From Gnetum montanum (taxonomy: Eukaryota > Streptophyta > Gnetopsida > Gnetales > Gnetaceae): a stretch of 64,000 nucleotides of DNA. Shown here one piece after another: positions 36,666-49,279 of this stretch. The notes under the pieces were generated by a model. That model saw nothing but the letters and a program-made list of their open reading frames with translations. It made no database searches and was not told the DNA's origin. The stretch is from positions 82,035-146,034 of the forward strand of contig MNCI01022436.1 of the NCBI GenBank assembly GCA_015680685.1, in the 5' to 3' direction. Each line of letters opens with the position of its first letter. Within the stretch, counting starts at the first letter, position 1. The position numbers and the translations under genes are program-made.

Positions 36666-39398
36666 CTTTTTTTCCTTTCGCTTTTCTCGTGATACATCTA
36701 TATCGTTCGAGGGTGCTCGCTTTGCCTTTTCATTTCTCCGTCGCAGGCCCACGCCCGGAGAAGTCCTTGGTAATTTCATTTCCCGTTCCTAGTTTTCTCT
36801 TGCTATGCATGGCATGACGCTGCTCGGCGCAAGCTTAACCAATCGCAGCGTCATGCGGCTGACAAATGCAATCGTTCATGCGCTAACGCAGCGGATCTGA
36901 TCAAGACTCTATAATTCAACGCGCTTGGGCTAGAGTAATGCTAGGATGGGTGACCTCTCGGGAAGTCGTGTTGTCGTAGCCTCCTTTATCGTTGTGCTTT
37001 TCTTGTTTGGTGTCTTTATGGTCGGACGGTGCTTGTGCTTTATTATCTGTTCTTTGTCGCAGGCTCAAGGCTAGAGCCTTCTTCTCCCATTTCCTTTTCG
37101 GTTCCTAGTTTTCTCTCATTATGCATGCCGTTGCTTTGTGCGGCGCAAGTTTAAGTGGGGGCAGCGTCGTGCACTCAACGAGTGTGATCATACCAGTACT
37201 AATGCATTGGATCACATCAGAACTCCGTAATGAAGCGCGCTTGGGCTAGAGTAGTACTGGGATTGGTGACCTCTCAGGAGGTCCTAGTGTTGCACCCTCC
37301 TTTTCTTCCTTTGCTTTTTTCGTGAGACATCTGTATCGTTCCTGGGTGCTCGCTTTGCCTTTTCATTTCTCCATCGCAGGCCCAGGCCCGAAGAAGTCCT
37401 TGCTCATTTTGTTTCGCATTTCTAGTTTTCTCTCTCTATGCATCGCATGACGCTGCCCGACGCAAGCTTAAGCGATTGCAGCGTCATGCGGCTGATGAAT
37501 GCAATCGTTCATGCACTAACGCAGCGGATCTGATCAAGACTCCATAATTCAGCACGCTTGGGCTAGAGTAGTGTTGGGATGGGTGACCTCTCGGGAAGTT
37601 GTGGGGTCGCACCCACCTTTTTTGCTACGCTTTTCTCGTTTTGTGTCTTTATGGTGGGACGGTGCTTGCGCTTTATTATCTATTCTTCGTCGCAGGCTCA
37701 AGGCTGGAGCCGTCTTCTCCCATTTCCTTTTCGGTTCCTAGTTTTCTCTCATTATGCATGTCGTTGCTTTGCACGGTGCAAGTTTAAGTGGGGGCGGTGT
37801 CGTGCACTCATTGAGTACGATCATAACAGCGCTAACGCATCGGATCCCATCAAAACTCCGTAATTAAGCGCGCTTGGGCTAGAGTAGTATTGGGATGGGT
37901 GACCTCTCGGGAAGTCCTAGTGTTGCACTCTCCTTTTTTTCCTTTCAATTTTCTCGTGATACGTCTGTATCGTTCGAGGGTGCTCACTTTGCCTTTTCAT
38001 TTCTCCGTCACAGGCCCACGCCCGGAGAAGTCCTTGCTCATTTCGTTTCCTGTTCCTAGTTTTCTCTCTCTATGCATGGCATGACACTGCCCAGGGCAAG
38101 CTTAAGCGATCGCAGCGTCATGCAGCTAACGAATGCAATCGTTCATGCGCTAACATAGTGGATCTGATCAAGACTCCGTAATTCAGCGTGCATGGGCTAG
38201 AGTAGTGCTGGGATGGGTGACCTCTCGGGAAGTCATGGGCTCGCAGCCTCCTTTTTCGCTGCGCTTTTCTCATTTCGTGTCTTTATGGTTGGAGGGTGCT
38301 TGCACTTTATTATCTGTTCTTCGTCGTAGGCTCAGGGTTGGAACCGTCTTTTCCCATTTCCTTTTCGGTTCCTAGTTTTCTCTAATTATGCATGCCGTTG
38401 CTTTGCGCGGCGCAAGCTTAAGTGGGGGCAGCGTCGTGCACTCAACAGGTGCGATGATACCAGCGCTAATGCATCGGTTCCCATCAGAACTCTGTAATTA
38501 AGCATGCTTGGGCTAGAGTAGTACTGGGATGGGTGACCTCTCGGGAAGTCCTAGTGTTGCACCCTCCTTTTCTTCCTTTCGCTTTTTTCATGATACGTCT
38601 GTATCATTCGAGGGTGCTTGCTTTGCCTTTTGATTTCTCCATTGCAGGCCGACGCCCGAAGAAGTTGTTGCTCATTTCAGTTCTTGTTCCTAGTTTTCTC
38701 TCTCTATGCATGGCTTGACACTGCCCGGCGCCAACTTAAGCGATCGCAGCGTCATGTAGTTGACGAATGCAATCGTTCATGCGCTAACACAATGGATCTG
38801 ACCAAGACTACGTAATTCAGCAAGCTTGTGCTAGATTAGTGCTGGGATGGGTGACCTCTCCGGAAGTCATGGGGTCGTACCCTCCTTTTTCGCTGCACTT
38901 TTCTCGTTTCGTGTCTTTATGGTCGGACGGTGCTTGCACTTTATTATTTGTTCTTCGTCGCAGGCTCAGGGCTGGAGCCGTCTTCTCCCATTTCCTTTTC
39001 AATTCCTAGTTTTCTCTCATTATGCATGCCGTTGCTTTGCGCAGCACAAGTTTAAGTGGGGGCGGCGTCGTGCACTCAATGGGTGCGATCGTACCAGTGC
39101 TAATGCATCGGATCCCATCAGAACTTCGTAATTAAGCGTGCTTGGGCTAGAGTAGTACTGGGATGGGTGACGTCTCGGGAAGTCCTAGTGTTGCAACCTC
39201 CTTTTTTCCCTTTCGCTTTTCTCGTCATATGTCGGTATCGTTCGAGGGTGCTCGCTTTGCCTTTTCATTTCTATGTCGCAGGCCCACGCCCGAAGAAGTC
39301 CTTGCTCATTTCGTTTCTCGTTCCTATTTTTCTCTCTCTATGCATCGCATGACGCTGGCCGGCGCAAGCTTAAGCGATCGCAGCATCATGCGGCTGAC

Positions 39399-39518
39399 GA
39401 ATGCAATCATTCATCCGCTAACGCAGCAGATCTGATCAAGACTCCGTAATTCAGCGCGCTTGGGCTAGAGTAGTGCTGGGATGGGTGACCTCTCGGGAAG
39501 TCGTGGGGTCGCACCCTC
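39399..39518 (+). pseudogene. B-type 5S variant with clean 3' end
   Basis: B-type 5' half (ATTCATCCGC) with an unmutated 3' half ending GGTCGCACCCTCC and T5. It shows that the B 3' strand of helix I is still canonical while its 5' strand is not. Confidence 0.75.
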
Positions 39519-39714
39519 CTTTTTCGCTGCGCTTTTCTCGTTTCGTGTCTTTATGGTCGGACGGTGCTTGCGCTTTATTATCTATTCTTCGTCACAGGCT
39601 CAGGGCTGCAGCCTTCTTCTCCCATTTCCTTTTCGGTTCCTAGTTTTCTCTCATTATGCATGCCGTTGCTTTGCACGGCGCAAGTTTAAGTTGGGCCAGC
39701 TTCGTGCACTCAAT

Positions 39715-39834
39715 GAGTGCGATCATACCAGCGCTAACGCATCGGATCCCATCAGAACTCCGTAATTAAGCACGCTTGGGCTAGAGTAGTACTGGGATGC
39801 GTGACCTCTCAGGAAGTCCTAGTGTTGCACCCCC
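39715..39834 (+). rRNA. 5S rRNA A-type copy
   Basis: GAGTGCGATC start, consensus up to box C, then GGGATGCGTGACCTCTCAGG, the box C variant otherwise typical of the 12.2-13.3 kb hybrid run. Ends TTGCACCCC. Confidence 0.82.
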
Positions 39835-41616
39835 CTTTTTTCCCTTTCGCTTTTCTCATGATACATCTGTATCGTTCGAGGGTGCTCGCTTTGCCTTTTC
39901 ATTTCTCCGTCGCAGGCCCACGCCCGGAGAAGTCCTTGCTCATTTCATTTCTCGTTCCTAGTTTTCTCTGTCTATGCATGGCATGATGCTGCCCGGCGCA
40001 AGCTTAAGCGATCGCAGCATCATGCGGCTGACGAATGCAATCGTTCATGCGCTAACGCAACGGATCTAATCAAGACTCCGTAATTTAGCGTGCTTGGGCT
40101 AAAGTAGTGCTGGGATGGGTGACCTCTCGGGAAGTTGTGGGGTCGCAGCCTCCTTTTTCGTTGCGCTTTTCTCATTTGTTGTTTTTATGGTCGGACGGTG
40201 CTTGCGCTTTATTATCTGTTCTTCGTCGCAGGCTCAGGGCTGGAGCCTTCTTCTCCCATTTCCTTTTCGGTTCCTAGTTTTCTCTCATTATGCATGCTGT
40301 TGCTTTGCACGGCGCAAGTTTAAGTGGGGGCAGCATCATGCACTCAACGGAGGCAATCATACCAGCGCTAATGCATCAGATCGCATCATAACTCCGTAAT
40401 TAAGCACGCTTGGGCTAGAGTAGTACTGGGATGGGTGACCTCTCGGGAAGTCCTAGTGTTGTACCCTCCTTTTTTTCCTTTCGCTTAGCTCCTGATATGT
40501 CTGTATCATTCGAGGGTGCTCTCTTTGCCTTTTCATTTTTCTGTCGTAGGCCCACGCCCGGAGAAGTCCTTGCTCATTTCGTTTCCCGTTCCTAGTTTTC
40601 TCTCTCTATGCATGGCATGACACTGCCCGATGCAAGCTTCAGCGATCACAGCGTCATGCAGCTGACAAATGCAATCATTCATGCACTAACATAGCGGATC
40701 TAATCAAGACTCCGTAATTTAGCACGCTTGGGCTAGAGTAGTGCTGGGATGGGTGACCTCTCGGGAAGTCGTGGGGTCGCACCCTCCTTTTTCGCTATGC
40801 TTTTCTCGTTTTGTGTCTTTATGGTCGGACGGTGCTTTCTCTTTATTATCTGTTCTTCGTCGTAGGCTCAGGGCTGGAGCCGTATTCTCCCATTTCCTTT
40901 TCGGTTCCTAGTTTTCTCTCATTATGCATGTCGTTGCTTTGCACGGTGCAAGTTTAAGTGGGGGCAGCATCGTGCACTCAATGGGTGCGATCATACCTTC
41001 GCTAACGCATCGGATCCCATCAGAACTCCGTAATTAAGCGCGCTTAGACTAGAGTAGTACTGGGATGGGTAACATCTTGGGAAGTCCTACTGTTCCAACC
41101 TCCTTTTTTTCCTTTCGCTATTCTCATGATATATCTTTATCGTTCGAGGGTGCTCGCTTTGCCTTTTCATTTCTCCGTCACAGGCCCATGCCCGGAGAAG
41201 TCCTTGGTCATTTCATTTCCCGTTCCTAGTTTTCTCTCTCTATGCATGGCATGACGTTGCCCGGCGGAAGCTTAAGTGATCACAACGTCATGTGGCTCAC
41301 GAATGCAATCGTTCATGCGCTAACGCAGCGGATCTGATCAAGACTCCATAATTCAACGCGCTTGAGCTAGAGTACTGCTGGGATGGGTGACCTCTCGGGA
41401 AGTCGTGGGGTCGCAGCCTCCTTTTTCGTTGCACTTTTCTCATTTTGTGTCTTTATGGTCAGATGGTGCTTGCGCTTTATTATCTGTTCTTCATTGCAGG
41501 CTCAGGGCTGGAGTTGTCTTCTCCCATTTCCTTTTCGGTTCCTAGTTTTCTCTCATTATGCATGTCGTTTCTTTGTGCAGCGCAAGTTTAAGTGGGGAAA
41601 GCATCGTGCACTCAAC

Positions 41617-41736
41617 AGGTGCGATCATACCAGCGCTAATGCATCGGATCCCATCAGAACTCCGTAATTAAGCACGCTTGGGCTAGAGTAGTGCTGGGAT
41701 GGGTGACCTCTTGGGAAGTCCTAGTGTTGCACCCTC
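41617..41736 (+). rRNA. 5S rRNA A-type copy
   Basis: Near-consensus throughout, with AGTGCTGGG in place of AGTACTGGG (a B-type base) and ACCTCTTGGG. Canonical 3' end and T7. Confidence 0.83.
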
Positions 41737-43520
41737 CTTTTTTTCCTTTCGCTTTTTTCGTGATATGTTTGTATCATTCGAGGGTGCTCGCTTTGCCTTT
41801 TCATTTCTCCGTCGCAGGACCACACCCGGAGAAGTCCTTGCTCATTTCGTTTCCCATTCCTAGTTTTCTCTCTCTCTATGTATGGTATAACGTTGCCCGG
41901 CGAAAGCTTAAGCGATCGTAGCATCATGCGGCTGACGAATGCAATCGTTCATGCGCTAACGTAGCGGATCTGATCAAGACTCCGTAATTCAGCACGGTTG
42001 GGCTATAGTAGTGCTGGGATGGGTGACCTCTTGGGAATTCGTGTTGTCGCAGCCTCCTTTTTCACTGCGCTTTTCTCGTTACTTGCCTTTATGGTCGGAC
42101 GGTACCTGCGCTTTATTATCTGTACTTCATCGCAGGCTCAGGGCTGGAGACGTCTTCTCCCATTTTCTTTTCGGTTCCTAGTTTTCTCTCATTATGCATG
42201 CCGTTGCTTTGCGCGGCGCAAGTTTAAGTGGAGGCAGCATCGTGCACTCAACGAGTGCCATCATACCAGCGCTAATGCATCGGATCCCATCAAAACTCTG
42301 TAATTAAGCGCACTTGCGCTAGAGTAGTACTGGGATTGGTGACCTCTCGGGAAGTCCTAGTGTTGCACCCTCCTTTTTTTCCTTTCACTTTTTTCGTGAT
42401 ACGTTTGTATTGTTCGAGGGTGCTGTCTTTGCCTTTTCATTTCTCCCTCGCAGGCCCACACCCGGAGAAGTCCTTGCTCATTTCATTTCCCATTCCTAGT
42501 TTTCTCTCTCTATGTATGGCATGACGTTGCCTGGCGAAAGCTTAAGCGATCGTATCATCATGCGGCTGATGAATGCAATCGTTGATGCGCTAACGCAGCG
42601 GATCTGATCAAGACTCCGTAATTCAGCACGCTTGGGCTATAGTAGTGCTGGGATGGGTGAGCTCTCGGGAAGTCGTGTTGTCGCAGCCTCCTTTTTCGCT
42701 GCGCTTTTCTCGTTTCTTGTCTTTATGGTCAGACGGTGCTTGCGCTTTATTATCTGTACTTCATCGTAGGCTCAGGGCTGGAGCTGTCTTCTCCCATTTC
42801 CTTCTCGGTTCCTAGTTTTCTCTCATTATGCATGCCGTTGCTTTGCGCGGCGCAAGTTTAGGTGGGGGCAGCATTGTGCATTCAATGGGTGCGATCATAG
42901 CAGTGCTAATGCATCGGATTCCATCAAAACTCCGAAATTAAGCACGCTTGGGCTAGAGTAGTACTGGGATGGGTGACCTCTTGGGAAGTCCTAGTGTTGC
43001 ACTCTCCTTTTTTCCCTTTCGCTTTTCTCATGATACATCTGTATCGTTTGAGGGTGCTCGCTTTGCCTTTTCATTTCTCCGTCGCAGGCCCACGCCCGGA
43101 AAAGTCCTTGCTCATTTCATTTCTCGTTCCTAGTTTTCTCTCTCTATGCATCGCATGACGCTGGCCGGTGCAAGCTTAAGCGATCGCAGCGTCATGCGGC
43201 TGACGAATGCAATCGTTCATGTGCTAAAGCAGCAGATCTGATCAAGACTCCGTAATTCAGCGCGCTTGGGCTAGAGTAGTGCTGGGATGGGTGACCTCTC
43301 GGGAAATCGTGGGGTCGCAGCCTCCTTTTTCGCTGCGCTTTTCTCATTTCGTGTCTTTATGTTCGGACGGTGCTTGCACTTTATTATCTGTTCTTTGCCG
43401 CAGGCTCAGGGGTGGAGCCTTCTTCTTCCATTTCCTTTTCGGTTCCTAGTTTTCCCTCATTATGCATGCCGTTGCTTTGCGTGGCTCAAGTTTAAGTGGG
43501 GGCAGCATCGTGCACTCAAC

Positions 43521-43764
43521 AGGTGCGATCATACCAACGCTAACGCATCAGATCCCATCAGAACTCTGTAATTAAGTGCGCTTGGGCTAGAGTAGTACTG
43601 GGATGGGTGACCTCTCGGGAAGTCCTAGTGTTGCACTCTCCTAGTGGGGCAATCGTTTATGCGCTAATGCAATGGATCTGATCAAGACTCTGTAATTCAG
43701 TGCGCTTGGGCTAGAGTACTGCTGGGATGGGTGACCTCTCGGGAAGTCGTAGGATCACACCCTC
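43521..43764 (+). pseudogene. A and B 5S genes fused with a 4-bp spacer
   Basis: An intact-looking A copy (43521-43640) is followed by CTAG and then a B gene starting at 43645 (TGGGGCAATCG). The whole A spacer, including the terminator T run, is gone, so polymerase III started on the A copy would read into the B copy. Confidence 0.82.
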
Positions 43765-44278
43765 CTTTTTCGCTGCGCTTTTCTCGTTTTGGGTCTTTAT
43801 GGTCAGACGGTGCTTGCGCTTTATTATCTGTTCTTCGTCGTAGGCTCAGGGCTGGAGCTGTCTTCTCCCATTTCCTTTTTGGTTCCTATTTTTCTCTCAT
43901 TATGCATGTCGTTGCTTTGCGCGGCACCAGTTTTAGTGGGGGCAGCGCCGTGCACTCAACAGGTGTGATCACGCCAGCGCTAACGCATCGGATCCCATCA
44001 GAACTCTTAAATTAAGTGTGCTTGGGCTAGAGTAGTACTGGGATAGGTCACCTCTCACGAAGTCCTAATGTTGCACCCTCTTTTTTCTCCTTTTGCATTT
44101 TTCGTGATACATCTGTATCGTTCGAGGGTGCTCGCTTTGCCTGTTCATTTCTCCGTCGCAGGTCCACGCCCGGAGAACTCCTTGCTTATTTTGTTTCCCG
44201 TTCCTAGTTTTCTGACTCTATGCATGGCATGATACTGCCCTGCGCAAGCTTAAGGGATCGGAGCGTCATGCGGCTGAC

Positions 44279-44398
44279 GAATGCAATTGTTCATGCGCTA
44301 ACGCAACGAATCTAATCAAGACTCCGTAATTCAGCACGCTTGGGCTAGAGTAGTGCTGGGATGGGTGACCTCTCGGGAAGTCCTAGTGTTGCACCCTC
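44279..44398 (+). pseudogene. Hybrid 5S, B 5' half and A 3' half
   Basis: GAATGCAATTGTTCATGCGC start with ATTCAGCACGC and AGTGCTGGG, then GAAGTCCTAGTGTTGCACCC and T7 with an A spacer. Second case of this hybrid direction. Confidence 0.8.
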
Positions 44399-44653
44399 CT
44401 TTTTTTCCTTTCACTTTTTTCGTGATACTTCTGTATCATTTGAGGGTGCTCGCTTTGCCTTTTCATTCCTCTGTCACAGGCCCATGCCCGGAGAATCCTT
44501 GCTCATTAAATTTCCCGTTCCTAGTTCTCTCTCTCTATGCATGACATGACGCTGCCCGGCGCAAGCTTAAGCGAACGCAGCATCACGCGGTTGACGAATG
44601 CAATCGTTCATGCGCTAACGCAATAGATCTGATAAAGACTCCGTAATTCAGCG

Positions 44654-45170
44654 CGCTTTTTTTTCCTTTTGCTTTTTTCGTGATACATTTGTATCATTCG
44701 ATGGTGCTCGCTTTGCCTTTTCATTTCTCTGTCACAGGCCCATGCCCGGAGAATCCTTGCTCATTTCGTTTCCCGTTCCTAGTTCTCTCTCTCTATGCAT
44801 GGCATGACGCTGCCCGGCGCAAGCTTAAGCGAACGCAGCATCACGCGGTTGACGAATGCAATCGTTCATGCGCTAACGCAATAGATCTGATAAAGACTCC
44901 GTAATTCAGCGCGCTTTTTTTTCCTTTTGCTTTTTTCGTGATACATTTGTATCATTCGATGGTGCTCGCTTTGCCTTTTCATTTCTCCGTCACAGGCCCA
45001 CACCCGGAGAAGTCCTTGCTCATTTCGTTTCCCATTCCTAGTTCTCTCTCTCTATGCATGGCATGATGCTGCCTGGCACAAGCTTAAGCGATCGCAGCGT
45101 CACGCGGTTGATGAATGCAATCGTTCATACGCTAATGCAATAGATCTGATAAAGACTCCGTAATTCAGCG
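44654..45170 (+). repeat. Two 258-bp reduced 5S units
   Basis: At 44,654 and again at 44,912, a B gene 5' part ends at CAGCGCGC and joins directly to the T run and spacer of an A unit. Box A onward is deleted, giving a promoterless repeat of about 258 bp. The second copy is a tandem duplicate of the first; the related region near 49,534 has only one. Confidence 0.82.
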
Positions 45171-45428
45171 TGCTTGGGCTAGAGAAGTGCTACGATTGGT
45201 GATCTCTCGGGAAGTCGTGCGGTCGCACCCTCCTTTTTCGCTGCGCTTTTCTCATTTCGTGTCTTTATGGCAAGACGGTGCTTGCGCTTTATTATCTGTT
45301 CTTCATCATAAGCTCAGGGCTAGAGCCGTCTTCTCCCATTTCCTTTTCGGTTCCTAGTTTTCTCTCATTATGCATGCTGTTGCTTTGCGCAGCGCAAGTT
45401 TAAGTGGGGACAGCGTCGTGCACTCAAC

Positions 45429-45548
45429 GGGTGCAACCATACCAGCGCTAACGCATCAGATCCCATCAGAACTCTGTAATTAAGCGCGCTTGGGCTAGAG
45501 TAGTACTGGGATGGGTGACCTCTCGGGAAGTCCTAGTGTTGCACCCTC
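45429..45548 (+). rRNA. 5S rRNA A-type copy, near consensus
   Basis: GGGTGCAACCATACC start, CTGTAATTAAGCGCGC, consensus box A, intermediate element and box C, canonical end and T7. One of the cleanest copies in the rearranged block. Confidence 0.86.
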
Positions 45549-46063
45549 CTTTTTTTCCGTTCGCTTTTTTCGTGATACGTCTGTATCGTTCGAGGGTGCT
45601 CGCTTTTCCTTTTCATTTTTCCATCACAGGCCCACGCCCGGAGAAGTCCTTGCTCATTTCGTTTCCCGTTCCTAGTTCTCTCTCTCTATGCATGGCATGA
45701 CGCTGCCCAACGCAAGCTTAAGCGATCGCAGCGTCACTCGGTTGACGAATGCAATCGTTCATGCGCTAACGCAATAGATCTGATAAAGACTCCGTAATTC
45801 AGCGTGCTTGGGCTAGAGTAGTGCTGGGATGGGTGACCTCTTGGGAAGTTGTGGGGGCGCACCATCCTTTTTCGCTGCGCTTTTCTCGTTTCGTGTCTTT
45901 ATGGTCAGACGGTGCTTGCGCTTTATTATCTGTTCTTCGTAGCAGGCTCAGGGCTGGAGCCGTCTTCTTCCATTTCTTTTTCGGTTCATAGTTTTCTCTC
46001 ATTATGCATGTTGTTGCTTTGCGTGGCCCCCAATTTAAGTGGGGGCAGCGTCATCCACTCAAC

Positions 46064-46203
46064 GGGTGCAATCATACCAGCTCTAACGCAATCGTTCATG
46101 CGCTAATGCAGCAGATCTGATCAAGACTCCGTAATTCAGCGCTCTTGGGGCAGAGTAGTGCTGGCATGGGTGACCTCTCGGGAAGTCGTCGCGTCGCACC
46201 CTC
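46064..46203 (+). pseudogene. A-gene stub fused into a B gene
   Basis: The first 25 bases of an A gene (GGGTGCAATCATACCAGCTC) run into a B gene at TAACGCA, shared by both genes, deleting the rest of A and its spacer. The B copy has CTCTTGGGGCAGAG in box A. A duplicate of this fusion begins at 50624. Confidence 0.82.
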
Positions 46204-48229
46204 CTTTTTCACTGCGCTTTTCTCGTTTCGTGTCTTTATGGTCGGACGGTGCTTGCGCTTTATTATCTGTTCTTCGTCGTAGGCTCAGGGCTGGAGCCAT
46301 CTTCTCCCATTTCCTTTTCGGTTCCCAGTTTTCTCTCATTATGCATGCCGATGCTTTGCGCGGCGCAAGTTTAAGTGGGGGCAGCGTCGTGCACACAACG
46401 GGTGCGATCATACCAGTGCTAACGCATCGGATCCCATCAGAAATCCGTAATTAAGCGTGCTTACGCTTGAGTAGTACTGGGATGGGTGACCTCTCGGGAA
46501 GTCCTAGTGTTGCACCCTCCTTTTTTTCCTTTCACTTTTCTCATGATACTTCTGTATCGTTCGAGGGTGCTCGCTTTGCCTTTTCATTTCTCTGTCGCAG
46601 GCCCATGCCCGGAGAAGTCCTTGCTCATTTTGTTTCCCATTCCTAGTTTTCTCTCTCTATGCATGGCATGACGTTGCCCGGCGCAAGCTTAAGCGATCGC
46701 AGCGTCATGCGGCTAACGAATGCAATCGTTCATGTGCTAACGCAGTGGATCTTATCAAGACTCCATAATTTAGTGCGCTTGGGCTAGAGTAGTGCTGGGT
46801 GGGTGGCATCTCGGGAATTTGTGGGGTCGTAGCCTCCTTTTTCGCTACGCTTTTCTCGTTTTGTGTCTTTATGGTCAGACGGTGCTTGCGCTTTATTATC
46901 TGTTCTTTGTCGTAGGCTCAGGGCTGGAGCCGTCTTCTCCCATTTCCTTTTCGGTTCCTAGTTTTCTCTCATTATGCATGCCGTTGCTTTGTGTGGCGCA
47001 AGTTTAAGTGGGGCAGCGTTGTGCACTCAATAGCTGTGATCATACCAGCACTAACGCATCGGATCCCATCAGAACTCTGTAATTAAGCAAGCTTGGGCTA
47101 GAGTAGTACTGGGATGGGTGACCTCTCGGGAAGGCCTAGTGTTGCGCCCTCCTTTTTTTTCTTTCGCAATTTTCGTGATATGTCTGTATCATTAGAGGGT
47201 GCTCGCTTTTCCTTTTCATTTCTCCGTCGCGGGCCCATGCCCAGAGAATTCCTTGCTCATTTCATTTCACGTTCCTAGTTTTCTCTCTCTATGCATGGCA
47301 TGACGCTGCCCGGCGCAAGCTTAAGCGATCGCAGCGTCACGCGGTTGATGAATGCAATCGTTCATGCGCTAACGCAACGGATCTGATCAAGACTCCGTAA
47401 TTCAGTGCGCTTGGGCTAGAGTAGTGCTAGGATGGGTGACCTCTCGGGAAGTCTTGGGGTCGCAGTCTCCTTTTTCGCTGCGCTTTTCTCGTTTCGTGTC
47501 TTTATGGTCGGGCGGTGCTTGCTCTTTATTATCTGTTCTTCGCCGCAGGCTCAGCGATGGAGCCGTCTTCTCCCATTTCCTTTTCGGTTCCTAGTTTTCT
47601 CTCATTATGCATGCCGTTGCTTTGTGTGGCGCAAGTTTAAGTGGGGGCAGCGTTGTGCACTCAACGGGTGCGATCATACCAGCGCTAACGCATCAGATCC
47701 CATCAGAACTCCGTAAATAAGCACGCTTCGGCTAGAGTAGTATTGGGATGGGTGACCTCTCGAGAAGTGCTAGTGTTGCACCCTCATTTTTTTCCTTTCG
47801 CATTTTTCGTGATACGTCTATATCATTAGAGGGTGCTCGCTTTGCCTTTTCATTTCTCCATCGTGGGCCCATGCCCAGAGAATTCCTTGCTCATTTTGTT
47901 TCCCGTTCCTAGTTTTCTCTCTCTATGCATGGCATGACGCTGCCCGGCGCAAGCTTAAGCAATCACAGCGTCATGCGGCTGACGAATGCAATTGTTCATG
48001 CAATTGTAATTTAGCGTGCTTGGGCTAGAGTAGTGCTGGGATGGGTGACCTCTCAGGAAGTCGTCGGGTCGCACCCTCCTTTTTCACTACGCTTTTCTCA
48101 TTTCGTGTCTTTATGGTTGGATGGTGCTTAAGGTATATTATCTGTTCTTCGTCGCCGACCCAGGGCTGGAGCCGTCTTCTTCCATTTCCGTTTCGGTTCC
48201 TAGTTTTCTCTCATTATGCATGTCGTTGC

Positions 48230-48370
48230 TTTGCGCGGCGCAAGTTTAAGTGGGGCAATCGTTCATGCGCTAACGCAACGGATCTGATCAAGACTCCGTA
48301 ATTCAGCGCGCTTGGGCTAGAGTAGTGCTGGGATGGCTGACCTCTCGGGAAGTCGTGGGGTGGCACCCTC
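48230..48370 (+). pseudogene. B spacer joined to next B gene, A unit lost
   Basis: TTTAAGTGGGGCAATCG joins the B spacer to a B gene starting near 48251. The intervening A gene and spacer are missing, so two B genes follow each other 292 bp apart. Confidence 0.8.
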
Positions 48371-48566
48371 CTTTTTTGCTGCGCTTTTCTTTTTTCGTGT
48401 CTTTATGGTTGGATGGTGCTTGTGCTTTATTATCTGTTCTTCGTCGCAGGCTCAAGGCTCGACCCGTCTTCTCCCATTTCCTTTTCGGTTCCTAGTTTTC
48501 TCTCATTATGCGTGCCGCTGATTTGCGCGGCACAAGTTTAAGTGGGGGTAGCGTCGTGCACTCAAC

Positions 48567-48686
48567 GGGTGCGATCATACCAGCGCTAACGCATCGGATC
48601 CCATCAGAACTCCGTAATTAAGCATGCTTTGGCTAGAGTAGTACTGGGATGGGTGACCTCTCTGGAAGTCCTAGTGTTGCCCCCTT
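48567..48686 (+). rRNA. 5S rRNA A-type copy
   Basis: The first 55 bases match the array consensus exactly by eye. Box A has CTTTGGCTAG, box C region CTCTCTGGAAG, end TTGCCCCC. Confidence 0.82.
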
Positions 48687-49159
48687 CTTTTTTTCCTTTC
48701 GCTTTTCTTGTGATACGTTTGTATCCTACGAGGGTGCTCGCTTTGCCTTTTCATTTCTCCGTCGCAGGCCCACGCCTGGAGAAGTCCTTGCTCATTTCAT
48801 TTCCCGTTCCTAGTTTTCTCTCTCTATGCATGGCATGATGCTGCCCGGCGCAAGCTTAAGCGATCGCAGCATCACGCGTTTGATGAATGCAATCGTTCAT
48901 GCGCTAACGCAACGGATCTGATCAAGAGTCCGTAATTCAGCGCGCTTGGGCTAGAGTAGTGCAAGGATGGGTGAACTCTCGGGAAGTCTTGGGGTCGTAG
49001 TCTCCTTTTTCACTGTGCTTTATTATCTGTTCTTTGTCGTAGGCTCAGGGCTGGAGCCGTCTTCTCCCATTTCCTTTTCGGTTCCTAGTTTTCTCTCATT
49101 ATGCATGTCGTTGCTTTGTGTGGCGCAAGTTTAAGTGGGGGCAGCGTTGTGCACTCAAC

Positions 49160-49279
49160 GGCTGCGATCATACCAGCGCTAACGCATCAGATCCCATCAG
49201 AACTCTGTAATTAAGCGCGCTTGGGCTAGAGTAGTACTGGGATGGGTGACCTCTCGGGAAGTCCTAGTGTTGCACCCTC
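49160..49279 (+). rRNA. 5S rRNA A-type copy, near consensus
   Basis: Starts GGCTGCGATC; apart from GCATCAG and CTGTAATT it is the consensus with intact boxes, canonical 3' end and T7. Confidence 0.86.

Larger units (their letters stand above)
26751..43640 (+). repeat. Array block 4: A and B copy positions
   Basis: A-type starts: 27067, 27701, 28335 (23-bp deletion), 28946, 29580, 30214, 30848, 31482, 32116, 32750, 33384, 34018, 34652, 35286, 35920, 36554 (8-bp deletion), 37180, 37813, 38447, 39081, 39715, 40349, 40982, 41617, 42253, 42887, 43521. B-type starts: 26751, 27385, 28019, 28630, 29264, 29898, 30532, 31166, 31800, 32434, 33068, 33702, 34336, 34970, 35604, 36238, 36864, 37497, 38131, 38765, 39399, 40033, 40667, 41301, 41937, 42571, 43205. 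This is the most regular stretch of the array. Confidence 0.88.
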
